This document shows, one piece after another, positions 11,201 through 22,740 of a DNA stretch of 64,000 nt. Position numbers and translations under genes: made by a program. Position 1 is the first letter of the stretch; every line of letters begins with the position of its first letter. The notes under the pieces are model-generated. The model was not told the origin of the DNA and did no database searches. It saw only the letters and a list, made by a program, of their open reading frames with translations. Source of the stretch: Acridotheres tristis (lineage: Eukaryota; Chordata; Aves; Passeriformes; Sturnidae); contig CM072887.1 in the NCBI GenBank assembly GCA_037013685.1, positions 52,317,154 through 52,381,153 of the forward strand, in the 5' to 3' direction.

Positions 11201-14200
11201 CCGAATTGTTAGGTGTTTAATGGCTCAAGTCATCTGAAAGAGTAAAGTACGAGAAGCCTCAGTGGAAAATGAGATGTGGTGGATTGGCAGAAGTCACACC
11301 AAAAGGAGTAACAGAGCCAGCAGATCTTGACGGGGGACTGGCGTGGCCAGGGAGGCCATGGGGCAGTTCCGTCCTGGCCGGCCCGCAGCACACCGTGGCT
11401 GGGCGGGAGAAGGAGAGCAGAGCTGCTCACTGAGGTTGGAGAAGTGCAGTGCGAGGTGTGCTCCGTGCTGCCTGTGCTTGGAACGCTGCCCACGCCAGCC
11501 GCGCCCCGGCGTGAAGGCAGGGGCTGTGCAGTGGGTGCCACTGGGCGGCCCTGATCCTTGTGCCACGCGCCGGGAATGCCTTGTGAGCGGCCCGGCCCGG
11601 CAGGAAGCGGTGGCGAGCCTCTCCCACACACCTGGAGGGCAGAAGGGAGCCAGGCAGGCGGTGCTGCGCCCCAGTCCCGGTAGCGTTCCCGGTTTGTGTT
11701 CCTCCCTCGCTCCCCGCGGCTCCCCCGGGGCCGGGCGCGGCCGGGGCGCCGCCGCTGCCCCGCAGCGACACCCGGTGGTGCCGGCCGGAACTGCTTCGTC
11801 CGCTCCAGGATCCCGGCTCATCCCGGGACTGCGGACTGTGTTCCACCACCAGCTGGGCTTTGAGCAAACCGTGCTGCCCTGCCGGACCGTGCGGCCCCCA
11901 GCCACAGCCCAGCAGAGCGGCCTCACCGGCCGTCGCTGCCAAAATGCTTCTAATGGTGGGATACATGTTTCCTGTGAGCGTGAATTGTTGATGGGACAGC
12001 GAGTGATTGATAAAGTATGCATTACCCTAAGCTTTGTGGCTGTTTAAATTATCTTGTCATCTCTCCCAAAGTCAGAGCTGAAACGACAAGAGCAAAGTGG
12101 AATGATATTTCCCTGATGAGTTGTAATTAATCTGTGTTAGTGGCATGATTGCTCAGCAGTTTGTGTCGTAGAAGAAAACTGAAGCCACAGTTCAGGATGC
12201 CTTGTCCTCACACCTTCTGGAACAGCCTATGTTTGCCCTAGAAGCAAATTGTTGTTGGGATTCCTTCCAGGCACTGAGGTGATGGATCAGATTTGGTGAT
12301 TCTAGATTTTTATTTAATCTTCATGGTTTATTAGTTCTTAAAACAGTGCTGTGACAATACCTGCTTCCAGCTCTTAAAGGGCTTTATTGTTAAAGGTAGT
12401 TCCCTATAGCTTTACAGTCCACTGCTTTTATGCCAGCTTCAAAACCCAGGGGTGAGAGTAAGTAACTGATCTTTATATCTTGGTAAGGAATATAAAAGAT
12501 TTTACGCTGTCTCAGGTTGGGTTGTTAACACTCCCTGATTGCAGTTACCACTGTTGTAATCTGAAGACAGGCTGATAAATAATAAACGCTACTAAATTCC
12601 ACTCAACTCTTATTCTGAAATGAAGTGATGGTTCAATGAGGACTTCGTTTGATAATGGTTCTATTTTTCAGTAGCATAAAAGACATCTTTTTTTAGAACC
12701 TAGGAGATGGTGCTTACATACTTGATATTGTACCTCTTGCAGAAAATAATCAGGTGTCAGTAATAATCAGGCAAAAATATTTAAATTTTCTCTTCTTTTG
12801 ATTATCTCTGAGCATAGAAACTCTGTCTGTATTAGTGAATGTCATCGACCAGCAGCACTGGGGCAGTGAAACATTAGCAGGCCGAGGACCTGATACCTAC
12901 CACCATTCCAGGAATTTTCAAAATCTGGACTGACATTGGCCTTGCCCCATGGCCTGAATGCCTGTTGGCAGTTGGACTATGTTATGTGCACTGCTAGAAT
13001 GCTTCTTCAGATTTATGTCACCCTAAAAAACTGCTGGTCATGCATTTGGAGACTGTCCAGTAGTTACACAGACTCATGCCCAGGAAGCATGGACAACTGG
13101 GAGATTGGCTTCCAAAGAGCACTCCTGATCTGAATCTGAGACTCATCCAGATATACCTACAGCCTTCCTCTCTGAGGCACCTTACAATGTGGAAAGATAC
13201 CTGCCATGTTAAACACAAGCTTGAAGTAATTCTGGCTTGAAATAAAATGGCACCATTGTTTTCAACAAGTTTATTTGCTATTTAACAATTTCCACATCAT
13301 GGTGTTATCTTTCATGGCATTACCTTACTGGTTTTGAGCTTGCAACATGCAAACCATGTAGGTGGCCACTCCTGGTGCAGTGGGATGACTGTTTGCTGAT
13401 GCAAAATACAGAAGTATTGAAATAAATTTTGTAGAAAAGGTTGGCCAATTTATCATTTCAGGTTTATTTTAAAGTTAAATAGTAGTTGAAACATCTTATT
13501 TCAACATTCTGTATGTGAGCTGTTCAATGAAATCTAAAATTTTCAGTTAAAGAATAAATGGCATTTCACTTAGTAAAAATATTTAAAATATTCAAAGTAT
13601 CTTAAACTTGCTGTTTTTACAGTTGAACTGAAGAAGTATTTTCATTGATGGTTCCAAAAATCAAACCTTTTTTGTGTTATTTACCTATTCTGCTAGTATT
13701 GTGATCCAGCATACTTTTTTATTACTGGGAAAAATTTTAGTGTGAATAACTAGGGTTGGAAGGGACCACTGGAGATTACGTAATCCAGTTCTCCTGTCAA
13801 GGCAGGGTCCCTGCAGCAGGTGACAGTTTTCTATAAGTTTTCTAGAATTTTTTAGAAGTTAACTTTGGAGTTGTGAACCTTTCTTTTAAATTAAACTTGC
13901 ACCCACAGAATACATGGCAGTTACTAAAACATACCTATTAATGTCTAATGTTCTATTTTTTCCTTTAAGCTGCCAGCAATTAAGAACCTTCTTTTAAAAG
14001 CAGAGCAATGCCCTCAGCCCTAGTGTACACCAATTAACAAACAAGATAAATTGTGCTTCACAAGCCCTCTTGTTCTTCATGTCTTCAATAAATCAGGTTT
14101 AATTTCCTTAAAAATAAAAGCATTCTGTGTCCCATAGGAGAAAGATTGAGATGATTCATATGTACGTTTGTGAGACTCTGATTGTTGCTGTTCTGTGGAA

Positions 14201-17200
14201 AGCTGGAAAAATAAGTTAGAAGAATTGCTTAGCAATTTGTGACTAATATACTTATAAAATATTAGTTTATCACTTTCATGGTGTCTCCTAATGAAATATC
14301 CTGTTTTTCATTGATCTTAACCTTTAAAACATTAAGAGTCTAAAACAATTGCATTGCCATAAAGAGACATCTAAAACAATTAGAAGCAATGCAGAGAATA
14401 CATGCTTGTTGTGGCTTTGATGGTAAGAACATTTCCTAAGTGAACTGCTTTTATCCAGAGAAAAAACTAACCTCTGAATCACCATTTTAAGCATAAAATA
14501 ACATTCCCTTGCTTATGTTGAGTGATATTTGTTTTAATTTTGTGAAAGTAAAATCATAAGAATAGCATAAATACAAAGGAGTATTGGCTTTAAGGATGGA
14601 TTAATTTAAAACAGAAGATGAGAGCATGGAGACATAGTCTTTAAATATGGTATCTGTAAATTGTACTAAGATTTATAAATCCCAATCTAGGCATATTGCA
14701 GTGGCTGAAATTTTTACTCTACTTCATAGATGAGCAAATGTTGTAATAAAAGCACTATATCTCCTAAAATAATTAGAGTAATCCTCGAGTAATTCCTAAA
14801 TATTTTAAGTTTTTAATTATTGTTGCATTTAATCGTCACAAAAATATTATTTATTGACTTTCTGTTCTTTATCTTGCTCGTGTGTGATAGCATAATAGAA
14901 ACATACCTTGCTATTTCATGATCACGTGTTTCTATATAAATCAAATCTGCCCTTTCTTTTAAGGCTCTTTTATTTCCTCAATGCTTATTGAAACTCAAGC
15001 TCTTAGAAAGAAGATGGAGTACTAGTACAAGTTAGCACTTCCTCCTCCTGTTTATACTGGACTTTTCTCTGCTGCTTATATTGCCTAATTAGTTTGCTTT
15101 GGAGAAGACTTGCCTCCACACGTATATAATGCTAGTATTTTATTCAAGAAGGGAAAAAATGAAACCAATGAACTTCACTGTTTACTTGATCAGGCAGAAT
15201 GCTTATTCAGGGATTAAGATCCTCATTTTCCTACTGGAAAGCTGCTACATCTGCTTTATGAATAGGGACAGCTGGAAGGGAGTATTTCAAGAAATGGAAA
15301 GGCTGCAACTGTAGCTGTCTTGAGGAGTTCTGCTGTTGTGTCCTGGGAGAGGCTGGCAGCTGGTGGCTGCCACCAACCCAGCTGTTGGGAAGGCTGTGGT
15401 CTGAAATGCCTCTGTGTCACCCCACATGGATGAGTGGGTTGATCCAGATCTTGGCCACATGCAACGGTGAACTATGCATGTACAAGTCAAATCTGAATCC
15501 AGGTTTCTCTGATGGGTGTGAGTTACTCGTGCTGCATCTTGGTCCCTTGCCATCGTCCTGTGTGTTAAGGGTGATGTGTGGCCAGGCTTGCTGTGCTCCC
15601 TGTGGGCCAAGACCCCGGCTGCTCCACTTGCCTGGGGACATCTGGCTGTCCCTGCCTCCCTCTGCATGTCACACTGGCTCTGACAGCTTCCTGCATGAAA
15701 TTCAGCCCCAGTTAAGGCGACAAAGCTCAAGCCTCACCAAAGAGTTTTGGGTTTTTGCTGCCTTGAACCTCACTTGTGGATGATACATACAGTTAATTCC
15801 TGGACATAGGAAAAAAATTACTCAGGTTGCTGTTTGCAGGAACTGCCGGCTTGCAGACAATCCATATTTCTGAATTTAATGCAGAAATCCAAATTACAGC
15901 ACCAGAAGAGTTTCTAGGGTTGGGGCACTCATCCTGAGATTTTGGGTCCATTAACCAGCTAGCTTTATAAATTCGGATACTTAACTACTTTAAATTTAAA
16001 ATTATTTCAAGATTAATTTTTCAAATTGCCCAGGGTGACTAAGGGGCAATGACTAATATACCATGATAGACTAATCATGTGGATATCCTTTCCAGGCACC
16101 CAGATTTGAAAGTAAGATTCTGCAGAAATAAACGGCACATTCTTCAGTGATATCCATATTCCATTTTTCTGCATGGCACAAAAGTGCTTATTTTAAGATA
16201 CCAAATACTACAAAAATTTAAGTCCTTGACATTTATTTCAGGAACATCAACATGGGAATGTATAAAAGTGAAAAGAGCACTCCTGTATTTCTGAACCTGA
16301 GGAAATTCCTTTTTTTTTTTTTTTTTTGCAGAATCCAGTTTACAAAATTACTGTCTCTGTGAATTAAAAAAAGAAGAATATCATTAGCTAACCACATCCT
16401 TTTTTTTTCCCCCTTAAATTCAAAATAATCTAGCCTTAACCCGAAACAGTTAGGCTTTTCTACTGGAATAGAATCTTATTTCCACTTTGGGACCTAAGTC
16501 ACATTTGCACAGAAATTAAACCATAATGAGGCTGGTAAAACATATTTATGGTGTAGATCAGCTCTCTTCCTATTTGTGAGTGAGCAACATGTCTTCTGCA
16601 CTCATGGAAAAGTAACACGAAGAACGTATTTCATGTGTTTTATCTCTTCATGTGACCCAGTAATTGGAAAAGAGGCAGCTTGACCCCTGTGACTTGACAG
16701 CTCTCTGTAGTTCACCAGTAATTCAAGGCAGAATATGGAGTAGCTGTGGGAGACTACTGCATATTTATAATTGTTTGGGAACTGTGGCAGCTTTGTTCTA
16801 AATAATAATGGTCCTCTCCCCCTCTCCTTGTAAAGTTTGCTTAGGTTGTTTTCATGTTGGTTTTCTTTTAAAAAGCACAGGACATGTTTTACCCACTTAC
16901 ACAGGATTTATAGAGATAAATTTGTGGGACAATATGTCTGTGTTTGTTTAATTTTAGGCACTGTAAATAGCCCTCTGGTTTCAAAGAGGGTACTCAACAC
17001 TACATAAGGTTAGGCAGATGTGTAAGCCTCCGTGGGACAGGGGGCCAGTATGAGCTCCTGACTTCTCTGGATGGTTTAACGTAATTCTGCTGCTGCTTTT
17101 CTCTATGTAAGCCTGAAATGCTGGAATTAGCAAATAGATGCTGAACAGGGTACTATGAGAGTACATCAAAAATACTAGGTTGTTTACTGCTAGGATTAAC

Positions 17201-20200
17201 ACTCTCACGGCCATTTTCATGGACTTGTAGTTCTGCATAATCCAAATGTTCGTAATGCCTTTGCCACTGAAGTGCAGGATGTAAGAATGTGAACCAGAGC
17301 TCTATTTTACATGTTATTCCAGAGCTGGCACAGAGTGAACCTCAGTGAGTGCCCCATTTTACAGTGAGGGAGGGACAATCATCTTCAGCTGCCAGGCTGG
17401 CTGCCCTGCTCCTCCAGTCCTGCAAGGGCTCAGCACTTGTCATTTTCTACAAATAACTTACTATTTCGGTATGTGGCCCTTGGTAATCATTTGCTAACAA
17501 GGGCAACAGCAATCATTGTAAGATTTGGGAAAAAGGTGGCAAGAGCAATCCTCACTGATGCTTTTAAATCCAGGGCAGCCTGCCTCATCTTCATGCTTTG
17601 TGAAATGAATGGTGGCTGAGGAGAGCAGAGGGCATGTACATACTGCATTCTGTTGCCACTTGATATTCCAGTTCAGGGCATCTAACCTCATTTCACTTGG
17701 AAGCTAATGTAAGCAGTTCTTACTGATACGAGTACTAAAATAGGAAACGAATAATTCCTGGAATCTGCATTGGCCTATTATGAATGTCAGACATTAAAGA
17801 GAACATTTCTTCGTAAAACTTTCATTCTAGGAATCAAATAGACTCCTTTAGCCCCTCTTCCATTCATTTTAATATGAAGGCCATGTAAGTGCTCTCAGTA
17901 ATAATGCTATCCCAATTTTTGTGTGACATTCTGTCAACGATGTACATTAAAACGAGATTATTAAATGGAAGATGCTTTTAGGTCCCCATATTTTTGCCAT
18001 CTGAGGCAGGATCATTAGGTTAAGATAAGAAAATAACAGTGATCTGTAGCTATTACAGATTATTTAATGCAGTAAGGTAGATGATACCCTTTTAGAAAGA
18101 AGCCTGACAGAGGTAGAACAGTTACTGTAATTTATTTGGCAAGAAAAAACAGCATAAAGCTCTGTAATATCTGTGACAAAAAATAAAATTCACTTGAGTG
18201 AAATTGACTTTAGAGATTCGCCTGCAGGCATGGAGCATGCTGGAATGTTAAGAAATGTGTTACAAATCGTTCATGTACCTCTAGGTTCAGGAGCAGCAGT
18301 TGAGAGTGGCCTGTGGTATCGAAGGCAGCAGGAAGAGGTAAAATACGTTCAGCTTTTAGTGCTTGGTTTACTGCACTATTAATTGAAGACATTATCACAG
18401 TTGAACTGAGTACCCCAGTGCCAGTGTGGCTGACAATAATAAAGAGGCAGCCATTGCAGTGAGTTATTCAAAACATTCCTGTGCTTAGTACATAGCACAT
18501 TAGCTCCTGTAATTAAATTAAGGCCTTTTGATTTGAGACCACTGCCGTATTGTGGAATCTGCAGGAAATACAGGAGATTTCCGGGAAGGGAGGAGAGAGA
18601 GACCTCTGTCATTGTGCATCTGCTGAAAAGAAAAGGCAGCGCAAGACAGAGATTACTAATTGCAGCTTTTCCCTCATCAAGAAGTGTGTTTGTCTCAGGA
18701 ATTAAAGCAGTAAAGACAAGGTCTCAATTCTCACACCTCAAGTGTTCAGTATTAATAGAACATAAAGCTGATTAATTATCTTCACAAGAAACTCACCACA
18801 CTGCAGGAGGACAGGACACTGGTAAGCCCAGTTGGTTGAAGAACTATCTTAAATGTTTAGTGGACAAATTTTACTTTCAGTGCAAGAATACTTTGAAGTT
18901 GCAGTGGGCCTAGTACGACAGTGTCAACTAAATGCCATCAAGAACAACCCAGAAGCCAGTGTGAGATATTTTGGAGGCCGAATTTCGTCCTAAATATAAA
19001 ATTATATTTAACAGAGTTTGATCAGTCAAGGCCCAGAAGACTGAGCTCCGCATCTCTGAGTCAGAATCATTTAGACTGGAAAAGACCTCTGTCATAAAAT
19101 TTGTCCATTAAGAAGTTACAACCTAAAATGGAGTATTAGAATGATTTGTAAGCAGGCACACATTGTCAGTGGAAAAGAAGAGACAAGAACTTAGGGATGC
19201 AATTTTCATGGCTATTTTTGTGGGTATACACCAGGTCTGTGACATCAGAGAATAGTTCTCTTTGAAAGCTTTCTCCATGGTTTAAGATAAGTAGGTTTTA
19301 GAGGAATGCTGTGTGCAGGGAAGACAGTGACTGGGATTTGGAAGTGCATTTGGGAGAGCACCAAGCACAAATGTGGAAATGAAGGAAGAAACTCAGAAGC
19401 TGATCTTATTAGTGGAATAGGAAATAAAGGGGAAGATATCTTAGAGGTTCGGATCGAAGCCCTAATGAAACATGGGACTGCACTTTCTGACTGGGATGGG
19501 AGGGGGAAAATAGGAGTTCGTGACTGGTACTAATTAAGTTGCTTAATATCTTACTAGTGAGAACTCAAAAACTGTTGTGGAGAGAAATAACCAGGTGCAG
19601 TATCTTTTGAGTGCTGTAGAAATGAAAACTTCTAGCAGGAGTTAATAGCTGTGACATTTGTACTGGGAAGAAATTGGCCCCGTTTTAGAGATACTGTGAA
19701 GTCATGGATTAATGAGGCCCACGCCAGTCACTGCAGATAATGTCCTTCTTAAAGAGCTGACAAACTGAAGTGTTACACTGAGAAAGAGCTGACAGCCTAG
19801 TGTTGCACTGAGAAGACAATGCACAGTAGTGATCAGCTTGGCATTACAATTTATTGGAATAGCTCACTGTCCAGGAATCATAAAGGAAGAAAATCTGCAG
19901 AAAAACATAAACATGGTCAAAAGTTGTGAATTGCAATGAAAACCTAGTTTTGTGCAGAGTGGGCTTGTGGAAAAGGGCAGGTGAGGGAGGAACTGGCAAA
20001 TGAAACACTGAGTCTGGCATCACTTTCAAAGTGATTTTACAAATAAGCATCACGATCTGAGAAGACAAGGCTGACGAAATTTCTTAGGGAGTCTTAAAAG
20101 CAAAAGACAGACATTGAATATTTCAGGTCTGATCCATGTGTTAAGGAAAAATTGCTTTTCTAGGAAATTAGTTGCTTTTACCTGCAGAACATAAATTAAT

Positions 20201-22309
20201 GTTCTGAGGGAATAGAAATCTATGTAATATTCTTATATCTGCAGCTGCTAGCAGTGTTTTGGTGCTTTCTAAATAAATACCTTTTTTCTTTCAGAACCGA
20301 GTTGTAGTGTTGTTTTTCCCAGACAAGACTGCTTTTTGCATTCAAGAGTTAGGGTTTGGCATGTTAATAATTATGAGGTGGTTGTCAGAGTGAGGAATCA
20401 CTGCAGGTTTCTGAGTCACTCCACCCATCATCTTTTTGAAGGCTTTATACAATTGCTTTTAGTTTCCCTTTGGTTTTGTGCATCTTCAGTGGGGTAATGG
20501 AGGTGTCTTCTAGGGCTTACAAGTGCATCATTCAAATTTTACACTTAGAGAAATTTAAGTCTGTGTTTAGAAGCAGCCAGAAAATCCACATTGCACCAGA
20601 TCATTGGCTGGTGCTGAATGTTTTATCTTTGGTTATATCAATAGAGCTACAGCATTTTACATCAGGTTAGTATTTGACCATTCCTGTGTTCTAAACACAC
20701 AGATAATGCTTCGAGTGAGATGAAAGAGTAGAAGAGTTGAATCACTCTTGAGGAAGCAAAAATGTTAAGTAAATTGAATACTTTCCTCCCATCAGCAAGC
20801 TGGGAAAACTTAATTACATAGGACTGGAAAAAACAGCTAAGCCAAAACTCCTAAAACATTTCCTACTGTAAATACTTGTATTGAATTGGCAGCAATTGTT
20901 TAATGTAATTTGGGCTGTTCCTCTACGTCAGCTCTGATACTGGTGTTTATTATTCTTGGAAACATTAGCTGTCTATGAGAGCTTCTCAATTTTAAATGAG
21001 AAGCAAAATTGTTAGTTTAGGAGCAATTGTGGGTGTTGATGGCCAAGATTTTTAAAAACCAAGAAGGAATAATTAATCAAAACAACTATCTGATCAGAAT
21101 GAAATATAAAACAGAGGGTGAATTAGTTTTACTTAGGAACAAAACCAGGAAAAAGCAAAACGGATAATTTGGCTCTGAATTTTCCTCCTACTTTATCTAA
21201 CATATATTTTTATTTGATTAGCAGTACCCAGGCATTATTACACAAAAACCGGGACTCTGAAATGCTTTCATCCATTATAGTTAGCTACTGTCTTACTAAA
21301 GGACTGGTAATTTCTTTGTAAATGGTTCCATTCTTTGTATCAGCTGTAACTTGAATAATTGCATTCCGGTAGCATGTCTGTAAAGAAGTCCCAGTTCATT
21401 GTCAGAATTATTCATACACAGAAGGACTTGAAGAGAAAACAACCCAGAGGTATTTGTATAAATACTGATGACCTATAACACACAAAACATAGGCATATGA
21501 GAGTAGGTGCCTGTGTGACTGTTTGGAATAGCTAGATTTCCTGGAACCTCTCTCTGTGGGACATACTGCCTGAGACAGCATTTGCTCTTCAAGAGGTCAT
21601 TGCATCCAGTGCTTGAATACCACATCCTGTCTTCTCTGTGTGAATGTCATAGATTCTGTCATAGAGCTTCCTAAAAATAGCAGTCCAAAACTTCCCCTGC
21701 ACATCCTGCTGTTTGTGTAACAGGATTTTCACTGATCTGGTTTTTCCATGCCTATCCTTTAAAAATACATTATATGTAAAAATACATGTAAAACTCCTGG
21801 AAGAAAGAAGCTCTCTAAATATTCTGAAAGAATTGATTTTTATTTGAATGAATGTTTGGTTCTATCATTCCAGGACTATTGAATCAGACATTGGTGATAA
21901 AATTCTTAGCATAAATATAAATATAAATATAAATATAAATAGAAATAGAAATAGAAATAGAAATAGAAATATCATATATCTGTCTCTATCTATATCTATA
22001 TTATATGGATATACTTCCTCTTCCACACCTTTTTAACAGCAATGAAAAAAAAGCTTAGTACCGTATATCATTATGAATCTTGTTTTCTTTCCTACTGTTA
22101 CATACATTTGAATGAGACTTTGTTTTGTCACCTTTATCCATATGGTGGGATAAACCTAAGCTGTCAGAGCTGAACAGTATTTTACTTTAGCCCTAGTCTT
22201 AAAATCCTTGAACAGACTATTGGACCTTTCATCGATTACAAGTGTAGAAAAATGAACTGCAGTCAAAATAGGGGCACATTCCATGGAAGTAGTTTTCCTC
22301 CAGACAAAA

Positions 22310-22350
<41 letters not shown>

Positions 22351-22740
22351 ATAATTCATGTAACATCAGTGGATCACTCAGGCAAGTACTCCAAATCAGT
22401 CACCCCCAGTGTGGTGCATTAGAAGGAGTGGTTATTGTGGGTCCCTTCATGCCTTTTTCACTTTGTTAATTGAATCAACATAATCCGAGAGAAAGTCCTA
22501 GTTTTATATTATTTTAAAAACTTTTTACTTATTCTTTACCTCACACAGCTTGTTTTGTGGGATATGCCTAGGGTTAGTGGTGCTACTGTATTTGTTCCTT
22601 AGTAGCAATTAACTGATTTTATTTTTAAATGTCTTTTATAGATGAAAGAATTCCGAAGTAAGATGCAGTCAATCTTTCCAGCAATTCCTAAAAATAGTGA
22701 GTCCAGTGTTGAATGGGAAAACTTACTTAAATCCAAGTGA
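2131..22740 (+). CDS. TMEM242: TMEM242, mitochondrial ATP synthase assembly protein (4 exons, joined)
   Basis: The coding sequence joins 2131-2266, 4028-4128, 8780-8917 and 22642-22740: 474 nt, 157 residues plus TGA. From residue 41 to the end it is nearly colinear with human TMEM242: [18 protein letters not shown] (41-58), [17 protein letters not shown] (85-101) and [18 protein letters not shown] (129-146). Two hydrophobic helices are visible, about residues 47-69 and 99-121, separated by a basic KKKNPDW stretch (70-76) and a polar loop. The family acts in the mitochondrial inner membrane, where TMEM242 with TMEM70 helps build the c-subunit ring of ATP synthase and contacts complex I assembly factors. 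The N-terminal 40 residues are Ala/Gly-rich and diverge from human; the protein is about 16 residues longer than the 141-residue human one. The ATG at 2131 has a strong context (GCC before, G after) and is the last Met before the conserved part. All splice junctions keep frame. No disabling change was seen. Confidence 0.96.
2267..4027 (+). other. TMEM242 intron 1
   Basis: The intron is 1,761 bp, from GTGCTG to GCAG. Its first 670 bp belong to the CpG island; the rest is AT-rich with a T-rich run near 3488-3530. No repeat family was recognised and no additional exon is supported. Confidence 0.85.
4028..4128 (+). CDS. TMEM242: TMEM242 coding exon 2
   Basis: It encodes residues 46 (last two bases) to 79, including the first transmembrane helix [17 protein letters not shown] and the basic [10 protein letters not shown] segment. 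The acceptor is TTTTCTTGGCAG and the donor is AAG followed by GTTTGT. The exon ends in phase 0. Confidence 0.96.
7126..7167 (+). repeat. Short direct repeat (15 bp, two copies)
   Basis: TGTCCTTGAGTAGCT occurs at 7126-7140 and again at 7153-7167, separated by 12 bp. This is a small local duplication in intron 2; no transposon ends are visible around it. Confidence 0.8.
8558..8571 (+). promoter_or_regulatory. CTCF-like motif
   Basis: TCCCTAGGTGGCAC matches 12 of 14 positions of the CTCF core consensus, including the AGGTGGCA centre. It lies about 210 bp upstream of exon 3. Single motif matches occur by chance, so binding is uncertain. Confidence 0.25.
8780..8917 (+). CDS. TMEM242: TMEM242 coding exon 3
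   Basis: It encodes residues 80-125 exactly (46 codons, phase 0 at both ends): the ALPESGSS loop, conserved [14 protein letters not shown] and the second transmembrane helix, ending KALGVHS. The acceptor is TTTGGTTCTAG and the donor is an ideal GTAAGT. Confidence 0.97.
11330..11945. other. Intronic GC-rich, CpG-dense island
   Basis: About 600 bp of CpG-dense sequence begins and ends abruptly inside AT-rich intron 3. The densest part is 11690-11820, with long G/C runs. Long open frames run on both strands (+ 11343-12047, - 11294-12022 and - 11427-11966), which indicates a lack of stops from base composition rather than selection; none resembles a known protein. It could be an alternative or antisense promoter, an unmethylated intragenic island, or a GC-rich inserted element. 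Confidence 0.6.
13751..13826 (-). mobile_element. CR1 LINE 3' tail fragment
   Basis: The stretch starting TAGGGTTGGAAGGGACCACT and continuing through a 'ggcagggtccctgcagcagg' part matches the avian CR1 3' untranslated tail read on the minus strand. Only about 75 bp remain, a typical heavily 5'-truncated copy. Confidence 0.75.
16310..16327. repeat. Poly(T) run
   Basis: Eighteen consecutive T residues followed by GCAG. No recognisable SINE or LINE body adjoins it, and a pseudo-acceptor is formed by the tract plus GCAG, but no exon follows that I can support. Confidence 0.8.
19061..19110 (-). mobile_element. Probable decayed CR1 tail
   Basis: CAGAATCATTTAGACTGGAA followed by AAGACCTCTGTCATAAAAT resembles the 3' tail of avian CR1 in reverse orientation (agaatcat, tggaaaagacctc). 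It is short and diverged. Confidence 0.5.
19751..19812 (+). repeat. Imperfect tandem duplication, about 31-bp unit
   Basis: Two consecutive units start with AAAGAGCTGACA and end with CACTGAG: 19751-19782 and 19783-19812. They differ by a few substitutions and a small length change, indicating an old duplication rather than an active satellite. Confidence 0.8.
21911..21971. repeat. Compound hexanucleotide microsatellite
   Basis: An (ATAAAT)n block changes at about 21941 into an (AGAAAT)n block, both in the same 6-bp register. About ten units in total. A stretch rich in CTAT/ATAT follows to about 22015. The register-preserving switch suggests one unit mutated and then spread by slippage. Confidence 0.9.
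22311..22347. repeat. (TG)n microsatellite
   Basis: A perfect dinucleotide array of about 18 TG copies, located 295 bp before exon 4 of TMEM242. Confidence 0.95.
22642..22740 (+). CDS. TMEM242: TMEM242 coding exon 4 (terminal)
   Basis: It encodes residues 126-157 and the TGA stop. The C-terminal tail is soluble and charged ([12 protein letters not shown], then [10 protein letters not shown]) and matches the human C-terminus closely, including the final KSK. The acceptor is GTCTTTTATAG. The exon lies 13.7 kb from exon 3, an arrangement that leaves most of the gene length in one intron. Confidence 0.97.
   Translation: MKEFRSKMQSIFPAIPKNSESSVEWENLLKSK

Larger units (their letters stand above)
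8918..22641 (+). other. TMEM242 intron 3 (13.7 kb)
   Basis: This large intron runs from GTAAGT to ATAG. It holds a GC-rich island (about 11330-11945), a milder GC-rich patch at about 15290-15780, decayed CR1 tails near 13751 and 19061, a 31-bp duplication at 19751-19812, poly(T) at 16310, and two microsatellites near its 3' end (21911 and 22311). The remainder is AT-rich. No nested gene is supported. Confidence 0.85.

Noticed and set aside
11294..12047. Open frames of 234, 242 and 179 residues in the intronic GC-rich island.
   Set aside because: Overlapping frames on both strands with low-complexity composition and no recognisable domain; base composition explains them.
17330..17420. A MIR-like piece (CCCATTTTACAGTGAGGGAG).
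   Set aside because: Only about 20 bp resemble the MIR core, with no support on either side.
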